NCBI GenBank assembly: GCA_914767715.1 | Contig: OU612071.1 | Location: 12,507,493 to 12,571,492, forward strand | Origin: Membranipora membranacea | Lineage: Eukaryota > Bryozoa > Gymnolaemata > Cheilostomatida > Membraniporidae | DNA: 64,000 bases | Direction: 5' to 3' | Part shown: one piece after another, positions 52,201 to 62,000 of the stretch | Position numbering within the stretch: position 1 is the first letter of the stretch | Layout: every line of letters starts with the position of its first letter | The notes under the pieces: generated by a model | The model's input: the letters and a program-made list of their open reading frames with translations, nothing else | Told to the model about the DNA's origin: nothing | Database searches by the model: none | Translations under genes and position numbers: made by a program

Positions 52201-55200
52201 TGTCATACAGAGAGCCATGAGCGATAAAAGGCTCAACTCTCTCAAAGATCTCAAAATGTACCAGGTATGTGATCGCTTAAGTATAGCAGGCCCGTAGTTT
52301 AGAAAAAATGGTAGGGGAGGCAAAAGTTCGAGGCGAGTCAGAAGTATCACCAGTAAGCTCTTTTCCGAGAAATCCCAGGAAGCTTATTCAACCATGGATT
52401 ATTCAATTATAGTGTTTTAGGCCACTGTGCTGAGCTTCCTAGGGGAGGCAGTGCCTCCCTGCCCCCCTTAGAGCTACGGGCCTGCTTTGGTACAGCACTA
52501 TATTTTGAAACCTCATAGGTGCCCTTTATGAAAAAAGAGGGGGCAATTTCAATGCTACACATGATTTTTACCTAGAGGTGCTAGGAACTTTTTCAGTGTC
52601 AAAATACTGCATAACTACTGCTGCAGTCCTAGCTGCAAAATTATATACTGCTTTGGTCATTCTGTTGTCTTGGGTTCATTTTGTCAAAAACATCATGAAA
52701 GCTGCGAGATAGGGGTGTTTATACTGTCGCATGGGCAGAGGAAAAATAAAAACAATTAAAACATGAGTAAAGTTATGTCTGACTTCTAGTGGATGACAGC
52801 CGAATGCTCAAATAATGTCTTGTTATGTCAAAATCAAAATGAATGCTTAGGGGTTTGTGAATCACCGGATAGTTCAATACTGACATGATCAAATCAACCA
52901 ACACTGATGACATGCTATGCTTTTATATGCATATCTCGATATGGTCTCTAGAGAGTGAATTAATTCACTTAGCATGAACACCATCACAAGGGAATTCGGT
53001 GTGACGACACAAGTTCAAAATTACCAATTATGGGTGGGTAAATGGTAGGTACTCATTCTAAATTGACTCTAACCATCAGAGATACACGTCATAATAGTAT
53101 AGTCTCATAGTCAGTGTGAGTAATCACTGTGGCGTTTGTGAATCCTAGATAGTTCAATATATATATCATGTATATATATATTATATATATATATGTAATA
53201 TTGTAATTAAAATTCAGTATTGTGTCTAAAATATGTATTCAAAGTCCAATCCTGCGATGATCATGTGTGCATTAGTATACTTCAGCTGTCTCAGAAAGTT
53301 GGGCGGGCAGCATTCTATGATAAACTGCTGAAAGTTTATTTAATTCCATTTCTTCTTTTTTCACACGGCCCCATTGATCTCGGTACATTGGTCATGAATA
53401 TAAGAAAGTATAAACAAAAAAATGTGAAGCATTGAATTTGGAGGAATATAAGATAATTATTCTCTCCTTTTAGCTGGACCCCCACCCCCCCCCCCAAGGG
53501 CGACAATTCACCTGGACTTGATTTTTTTGTGTGTTTTCGCTATAGCAGGTATTTTCAGGGTTTATATTGGGCATTGCCAAACGAAGGTTTATATTGGCTT
53601 CTTCTGCAGAGAAGCTGCCTAGAGGAATTACAAGACCTTATAAGTCATTTCAATGTTAGTTCAATTTATTGGTTGACCCAACCTTTAAACAGACATTGCT
53701 CATTTAAACAGGAGTCACTCCTTTGATGAAGGTCTATTACTTTGATAACATACTGCCCTCATGCGTGGCTATTTGAAGTACATTACTAAGAATCATACGA
53801 TTTCTTTATTTACTTGTTGATACTCGTGGTATGGACAGCCAGTCGTTACACTCGCTCTTAGTATTGACATTTCCTTCTGTGTGATAGCGGTGTTTTTTAT
53901 CTCAGCTGGCGGGACAAAATCTATGCTTAGTCACGCAACAATTCACTTGAGCGATTAAAAATGTAGTATTGCATATTGTATTTGTATTAGAGATTATTAA
54001 TACTGCGAAATTTACAAAATGTGTTAGGCATCACCACAACAAAACTAATAAACAATGATAAAGAACTGGTTATTTGGTAATTTTTGTTCATTTATTAATA
54101 CATTTTATCTGAGTAAAAGACTGATTTAATCATGTCCAGCGTAGACTTAATATTATTGAACCAAACAGGATACCATATAAAGTTAAAGTACCGCACCATA
54201 AAGCTTGTTACCGCACCATCAAGTGCAGAGGTGCTTGGGGACGGTACTGCTTTTGGTGACATCTGATTCTCACCCTAAACAATTTTATTTACTCAATATT
54301 TACCACAGAGACCTGGTTTTTCTACGTTATGTCTTTTGCTGGTGTCTTCACTGAATTTCACGGTCTATTTTGGCTGTGATAAATCTGTCTGTCCAAAGTG
54401 ATGCATTTTAATTGTGGGGGCATCACAGTAGTTGATCATCGAGGTGGTAGGGGAAGCTATAGGAAACTTTTTGCAATTCATCAATACTTTAACTTGATCA
54501 CCTGTTTGTCGAACTCAGTTTAAAAAGTTCTAACCCTGTTTTTCAAATTCCCATGCCCTCGATTATAGCACATGAATATCTCTGATCATCAGAGTCAATT
54601 TAGAATGAATACCTAACATATGTCCGGCGTCCGCCCCTAAACAATGAAATTGACCTGGTTGGGTCACATCAAATTCCTTCAGATGGTACTCAAGCAAAGT
54701 GTCTAAGTTCACTCTCTATCCGATATCTATGTATATAGCTAATCACAGTTTGTATCTACCTGTCGGAAGCTTGCAAAACCCTGTATCTGACCAAATTTTA
54801 CATGTGAGACAATAAACAAACAGACCTATGCAAATAAGTTAGATAACTGAGTTTTGTTTGTTTCTCACAGGTGCACTTTTTACACAATAAACTGATGAAT
54901 ACAATATGCCCACTTGGCAGCAGAAGAAAAGATTGATCCAGTCGATACAATAATACAAATTACCCAAATGACAGCTCTACAGCTTTGCACGCTTAGCACT
55001 TTTTGCAGCCACGTTAATGCTTTTTCTATTGACAATTGAAGTTGATTTCGTCAGTGACCCTTCTACGCATTGTTGTTACGAAAATGTGTCAAGTTTAATG
55101 CAATTGCCTGCATTCCAGTTGCTTCATTCCACTGATCATGCCGTGGAGGGGAAGCAACTCCCAGTGCAGACAAACTTGGTCTTATGTTGACCCAGGGAGG

Positions 55201-55582
55201 GTGGACCCATTATTCAAACTAATGAATCATTTAAATTTAAATTATTTGAATATTGATTTTGCAGCATTGGGAAGGTGACCCGGAGTCGATTAACTCTGTG
55301 AGAAGAGAAAGAAAACCCAAATCTGTACAACAAGAACAGCTCATCTTCGCCAGGGGCAGACGATTCGACCTGAGAAATGGACCAACCACATCGCCTCACA
55401 CAACACGAGTTCAACCAATCAGCGCGCAGAGCAAATCACCACTGATCAGAAGGGCAATGGAGGCAAAACAAGCCCAAGGGAAAACAACTCCTGCAGCAAG
55501 TCAATCACCGGCCAAAAGTGTGAAGAAGAAGCCAGCAAGGAAGATTTCAAGTGGGAGCAAAAATAAAATCCAGCCTCTTTGA
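49236..55582 (+). CDS. Unrecognised basic protein (5 exons)
   Basis: Exons 49236-49369, 50320-50434, 51214-51361, 52062-52264 and 55265-55582 join in phase to 305 residues. I do not recognise the family. Seen: an opening MINALIAPQVYTTHIRNV followed by an Arg-rich patch; residues 84-132 are charged and probably helical (REAHEKIAHENSYELKKLSQ), possibly a short coiled coil; residues 133-200 have a Ser/Glu cluster (SSEESSTMSE); the C-terminus (about 215-305) is Arg/Lys/Ser/Pro-rich and likely disordered (SPAKSVKKKPARKISSGSK), as in nuclear or cytoskeleton-binding proteins. No signal peptide or membrane segment. The start is the first ATG of an open exon, so an upstream non-coding exon is possible. 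The donor of exon 2 (CTG/GTTTGT) is weak. Intron 4 (3 kb) holds family A and B elements. Confidence 0.75.
50036..50215 (+). mobile_element. Partial MITE family C copy
   Basis: ACACTGATATATATTATATG, GGATGAGCAAGCG, GGCTATTCATGTGTGGTTGC and CTTTTTTCAAGCAGCTTCC match the left two thirds of the 37049-37372 element. About 105 bp upstream of exon 2. Confidence 0.6.
51635..51892 (+). mobile_element. MITE family A copy
   Basis: CAGGGGCGTAGTTTAG at the left, AAACTACGGGCTTG at the right; flanks TCTTA and TGTTA agree at four of five bases. Confidence 0.75.
52287..52484 (+). mobile_element. MITE family A copy 22 bp after the exon 4 donor
   Basis: CAGGCCCGTAGTTTAG at the left, GAGCTACGGGCCTG at the right. 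No clear target duplication in this copy. Confidence 0.75.
52900..53121 (+). mobile_element. MITE family B copy
   Basis: ACACTGATGACATGCTAT at the left, AGTCAGTGTGAG at the right. A longer imperfect duplication (GTTTGTGAATC...TAGTTCAATA) occurs on both sides. Confidence 0.7.
54560..54735 (-). mobile_element. Worn MITE family B copy
   Basis: ATGAATATCTCTGATCATCA, GTACTCAAGCAAAG and TTCACTCTCTATC are retained; both termini are gone. Confidence 0.55.
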
Positions 55583-56068
55583 TGTGCAGGGAGGGCGTAT
55601 GATCGAGTGGCTGCTACAATCTCTCACTAAATATCAAACACTTCATTTATTGATTAATATTTACAGCTTAGCTAAAATCCACTCTACCTTTCTCAGGAGG
55701 GTTAGCGATACAGCTGCTTACAGTGTCATAAAACTGACCCTTTTTTCAAATATAAAAGACTCAGAAAATGGCAGCCATTCAACTGAGAATTGCAGATTTA
55801 GCTGACAATAACAAAATGAGCCTGACATATTAAGTCGTAGTATGTGTTTAAAAAAGTAAGAGTAACCTTATCGAGCAATCATTGTTACATCAGTTTGTCA
55901 CCACACCATATCTTTATAACTTTGGTTACAACTCCACGATTGTTCCTTGGTTATAATGGTTTGCTCTTAAATCCACTTGAGTTTGTATTTTATCTTCGGT
56001 ATTTTTTCTATGGTCAATACATCATAACAGTTTTCTCCTCTCAGTATCTTGCACATACTCATTATTTC
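55583..56068. other. Convergent intergenic spacer (486 bp)
   Basis: Lies between the stop codon of the unknown gene (+) and that of the RasGEF gene (-), so it must hold both 3' UTRs. A minus-strand AATAAA (TTTATT at 55646-55651) could serve the RasGEF gene, giving overlapping transcripts. No clean + strand AATAAA is seen directly after 55582. Confidence 0.5.
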
Positions 56069-59000
56069 TCAATCATTGGCTAGCTTTGTGCTCATTCCAT
56101 ATTCTACTGCATAGTTAGCTGTAGGAGGATCCAGACATATGACTTTTAGTATTGACCTGATCGGCTCTGCTTTGTATGGTACATACCTGTGCAGAAAACA
56201 AATATAACCAAGTATTATAGTTTACAGGATGAAAACTTGGCATCAGACTTTCATTATTATGAATCCAACATTCTTGGCTTCATTGCTAAACATAAATTTG
56301 TGTAATTTTTCATCCCATAGGCAGAAAATATAACATGGGCATATTTTCTTTTTCTATTTTTAAATGAGTGACCAGGCCGTAACTTTTGATGAAATGTTAC
56401 CTACCGTAAGTAAGTAACTGCAGCCTTACATGATCTTGGTTAGATTTTTGGTGGTATTTTTCAGAGTATTTCCTATGGTATTTTTCAGAGTATTTTCTAT
56501 GGTATTTTTTCAAAGTTTTAAGAATTTTTTAACTATAATACGGTATGATAGTAGAGATATTTTTGTGAAACATACTTCAATAAACAGCTTTTTGATACCA
56601 ATTACACAAATTCTCCTTCAAAAACTTTCTTCACTACTTACGAGGTTTTGAAGTCAACAAAATCTTTGAGCTCTTTTTGGACGTTGATATTTTTCTGAAA
56701 GTTGATTCCGCTGTTATAGAACATCATTCCATCGATGGTTATATATCTCCTCATTGAAACGAACATGAGGTTCCTGTAATTGATAAAACAAAACTAGGAT
56801 AGGCAAGTTAGAAATTGCTGAATATGACATCAACTGTTTTTTTAATTCGCAGTTTTCTTCCCTTTCTTGTTGCCGCAGAAGTTTAATAGGTTAATTAACT
56901 AATCACTAATGAACACAGTCTAGATGGCTATTTATAGCCAACAATTGAACTCACTAATCCAGTTAAGAGTGAAAGACATAAAGTGTGAAACCAGCTAGAG
57001 GTTAGTCTAAGTGCTCGGACGGCTGCAATGCGAGTTAATGGCATTACGTTATCAAACACTCATTCTCAGTGGAAATGAGTGGATAATGGAATGCCACTAA
57101 CTCGCATTGCAGCGGTCTGAGCACTTAGACTAGCCAGAGGTCAACGATTCTCAACTTCTCGCTTCTCGGCCTATTGGCTAAGATCAAAGTTTCACTGCCA
57201 ATAGTCGATTAGTGCCAGTTCAGTTTCTTGCAGCTCGCTGCACACCCATGATTAGGAGGTCCTCCATGGCCTCACCTCTAGGATACATTTTAGTTTTCTA
57301 GGATGTATCACACTCTCAGTATGAGGATTTAGGGCACCTTGCGTCCCTCTTTAGGGGTAGCCCAATCTTCTGTTACTTACTAAACAGCAATTCTCCCCAC
57401 TAATTTAATAGTTCATGAGGGCTGCATTCAAGAGTTTGGTGGGACTATTATTTGATTTTTCTCATACACACCTAGCCAATGTGTGGGCTCTGATTGGCTG
57501 GGTTGAGTCCGTCCAACCAATCAGAGCCAACACATTATCTACCACCCACCCAACTTGGTCTATTTTAGACCGACTCTGCGCACACACACTGATGACGTGA
57601 TATACTGTTACATGTATATCTCTGATCGATAGAGAGTGAATAAATTCGCTTAGTAAGAGTACCATCAAAAGGAATTCGTTGTGACGACCGCAGTTCAAGT
57701 TTATAAATAAGGGGCTCTGTTTATAACAAAACAGAGGGTGGGCTGCCCCTAAAGAGGGACGCAAGTTGCCCGGAGCCCTCATACTGAGAGTGTGATACAT
57801 CCTAGCAAGCTAGAATGCATCCTAGAGGTGAGGCCATGGTGGACCTCCTAATCGTGAGTGTGCAGCAAGCTGCCAGAAACTGAAACAGGCACTAATCAGC
57901 CATTAGCCATGACACTTTGATCTTAGCCAATAGGCCGAGAAGCGATCTTTGATCTTAGCATACTGTATAAATAAGGGGCAGGTATATGTAAGGTACTGCT
58001 ACTATTCTGACCCTAACGATCAGAGATGCACATGTTAATAGTGTAATCTCGATGTCAGTGTTCTGCTCACTTACAAGTCAGGGATGAACGCGCTCTTGTT
58101 GATCGGTGCTGTAGTCTTGAGTTTTGATAGATTGCGTTTGTACAGGCTGTTTGTATCGTTGTTATTGAGAAGTAAATCCTTATACTCCGACATTAGATAC
58201 CAAAACTTAACCAAACAAATAAAAAAGAATGTTGAGACAAGTCTTAAATTATGTTTTCGAAAATTGCGATATGATGGCATTCCAAATAATTGCTGCTACC
58301 ATGGAGTAACTTATGGGCATGATTAGCCTCTTTTGACACGGTTTGTTTAGTGGGGGGGGGGGGGCAAAGCTAGTCAACTCGAAATCGAGATATATATAAG
58401 CTTGTCAACTCTTGCGAGCTCGAAATCGAGCTATTTTGATATGGGATTGATTAAGGATTGTCCCCACTTGAGATCGGGCATGATATCAAGTCCTGCCTTT
58501 GTCATACTTTATTAGAGATAAGTTACTGCAATATTGGAAAATTTATTCATGCTCAGTGAATTGAAATTCAATAAGTGTTTTGGCATAATAATCAATCGTC
58601 TCCCCTGTTTATCCTAGCTGCTACATTACACGTCATTTCTACTGTTGCAATTGGTAAGTTTGAATGTTTATAGCGCATGGCTACTGAACATGTATCACGC
58701 GTTATACTAACTCCTAGTCTGTCTTGACATTCTTGGGATTCTTTTAATATTATATTACATATATCCCAAGATGCATCAGTATCTGAGAATGGCAAGGATG
58801 TGATTTTGTGAATAAATCCAAGATTATCAGTAAAATCATGTTCTAAGTAATAAATTTTTTTTAAACACTTTAATTAGCTGTCTTAATCATTTCAATTGTG
58901 AAATGTTTATTTTTTGGAATTTTCAGCTTAGCTCACAACTTGGCGAGACAGTGTTTTACCTTATCGACGACTTTACGACGTTCAGGGTTTTTACTATCCC

Positions 59001-62000
59001 CTCTGAGTGAGGCGTTCTCCACTACTGCTATATACAAGAAGAATGTACCGTAGTTATTCAGCTTCCTCAAAGTCTGAAATCAAGATAACCAACTCCTCAC
59101 AATGACATGGCGATAAAACAATTAGCATCTGATCTCTGATCTTAGAGATAACTTAATCTAGATTTCAACCTCAAAATTAACCTCTGAAGGTACTTAGCCT
59201 ACACGTATTCAATAATACTCTTGATTCATGGGTAAGTGAATTTTGTGACCAGTGTGCAGCGTTGTCAGGGGAGTAGATAACTTCAAATTTCTCTTTGGTC
59301 AATCAGTTACGCTGCTTCCCTTTCTAATTGTTTATTAACCATATTATAAACCTTTATTTTATATATCAAATCATTTATCACATGGCTCTATAGACAGCTA
59401 AAAGTTGTTAGTCTTGGTTCACCTACCATGTCAATCATGCAATCAAATTCCAAGAGGCATCATTGTTCAATTTGAATTGAACAAGATCTCGGTCCAAAGA
59501 CCTATTAAAAATATGTTGGTAAATTAAAGTGAGCAATGGGAGCGCTTCGAATTCAATCCCAACAGTGATATGGCACATTGGCAGTGGCCTTATGACCAGT
59601 GGCTTTCTATCTGTGGCAATTTGACCGGAAAAACAGCCAAGAGCAACATAGATACGTACCTTCATGATAGTGAATAGTTTATCTAGATTGATTTCAAAAG
59701 CTTTATCTTCAAGTTTACAGATTGTATCTAGAAATCCAATAAACCATTCCTTCATTCTCTCCATGTGTTGCCAATAATATCGTAACGCTGGACATTTCTG
59801 TGTAAAACAACCTGATACATTAACTGAAAAATTAAGGCAACTCCATAGAAATTATTATATCGTGATTGAAAACAGCCGAAGGACTCAACTTTCACTATGG
59901 TCCCATGCTACGTATGAGTTGTACACTCACAATTCGAAAGAAGAATGCTCACGATTTCTATGGCGATCAACTCACAATTTGAAAGAAGAATGCTTACGAT
60001 TTCCATGGCGATCAACTCACAATTCGAAAGAAGAATGCTTACGATTTACATGGTGATCAAAGCTCAAAAAAGATATTCCCCTGTTGGGAATCAAACTTGG
60101 GCCTCCCTACTCGTTCGAATCAACACGGTTCCCAGATTCGAATGAAAGAACACAAAAGAATGCGAAATGGACCTAAATGCTGTTCCCATATGTTGATTGG
60201 CCCAAAAAATCGATGTCACGTCGACATATGGGATCACAATGAGAGTCTGAGGATCTTTAATGGCAGGCAAAATGCAGAAATTAATAGTTATAGAGCATTT
60301 TGATTATTTTACCTTTGATGTGAGACTACCAGTAGTTGCTGCTGTTATTAATTCTGTTGCATCTACTTTCTCATAAAACCACGAATCCAATAAAGTCATT
60401 TGTTCCGCTAGATCTTTCCCTTTTATGTCACTCATTAGAGTCACCCTGTATTATAGAACATTTGCTAACTCATTTTTTTCATAAGAAAATCCGCTGCTGG
60501 TGCCCCACTGTGCTCTTAGCATATTCAAATTAGCACCAGGATCCAAAATTTCAAATCACATGATCACATGGTAAAAATTAAGCTGAAATCGGTATTGACT
60601 AGATCAAGTTTCCGGTCCGGTCCGGTCCAGTCCGGTCCGGTCATTCCCATTCCACTCAAAACCTTAATGTAGGCAAATTGGATCATGCTTGATCTGAGTT
60701 TTGACCAGGGAATACTAGCATACAACCTCCCAACACAACACAATATTTGGAAACTTTGAGAATGATTGTTAGGCAGTATTGCCAATACCATTATCACGGG
60801 TTTCAAAATGTGATATATCCGTCCTGTTAAAGCTTTTAATAATTTTTTCATTGAGGTGCTACTGAACCCCATAACGGAAAATGACTGATATCTTAAGGCT
60901 AGTAGACCTCTCTAATGACTCACTCTTCTCTGTATTTGAGTATTTGTTGCTCGTAGTCGACTGGTTGGTGATTATATCGTCTCTCCTTAGTTTTACTGAT
61001 AAGCTGTCTTAGCTGAGTGTACCACTGATCACTGTCTAACTTCACTCTGTTCTCCCAGGTATCTAGGGCGGTGCTACACAATGATAGCTCCGCCTCCCTA
61101 GTGGGTAAAAATCACTGATATATATCATATGGATGAGAGGAACATATCTGACCCTGAACAAGCGTGTGGCTACTTGTGTATTCTTGCTAGACCGCAGTTC
61201 TCATCTTTTTTCCCTTTTTTTTATTCTGCTAAAAGGACGGATAAAGAAGAATGCTTGTATTGGAAAGAAATAAAATATATAATGTAAAAAGCATGCGAAC
61301 ATCTAGATAGTCCAGGGACTAGAGTGACAGCTGTCCCTCTTTGATGGGTCCATCACACGGTTCTCCCAGGTATCTAGGGCGGTGCGACACAGTGCTAGCT
61401 CCGCCTCCCTGGTGGGTAAAAAGTGTCGGTACACTGAATTAAATTCTTCTCTATGGAGCTCAATTGTAAATATGCAAGTATTATCATAGAACCACACTGA
61501 CATCGAGATTAAACTATCGCGTGTCTCTGTTCGTGAGAGTCAATTTAATAAAAATACCTAGCATGTACCCTTTTCTAATTAGTAAAATAAACCATGGGGT
61601 TGCCACACCAAGACACTTCTGATGGAACTCAAGCTATGGATGTTGATTCACTCTCTATTGATCAGAGATAGCATGTGATGCTAGCTAATGCTTGGTTCAC
61701 ATTGTCCCAGATGACACTAGTATGCCATCCCAGGTGCTTATCCCAGTCACATTATAACATTCATCCCAGATAGCCATCCCAGATAGCCATCCCAGATAGC
61801 CATCCCAGATAGCCATCCCAGATAGCCATCCCAGATAGCCATCCCAGATAGCCATCCCAGATAGCCATCCCAGATAGCCATCCCAGATAGCCATCCCAGA
61901 TAGCCATCCCAGATAGCCATCCCAGATAGCCATCCCAGTCAATTTGAACCAGAAAATGACACAATCCCAGTCTGTCTGGGTCCGTCTGGGATAGCATCGG

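Noticed and set aside
57158-57385. Functional U2 snRNA gene
   Set aside because: Only about the first 30 bases match; the branch-point region, Sm site and 3' stem-loops are missing and the same private body follows in the second copy.
59862-60145. Repeat protein with the 15-residue unit KEECLRF..RSTHNS
   Set aside because: Comes from three 45-bp intronic repeats and has no splice or homology support.
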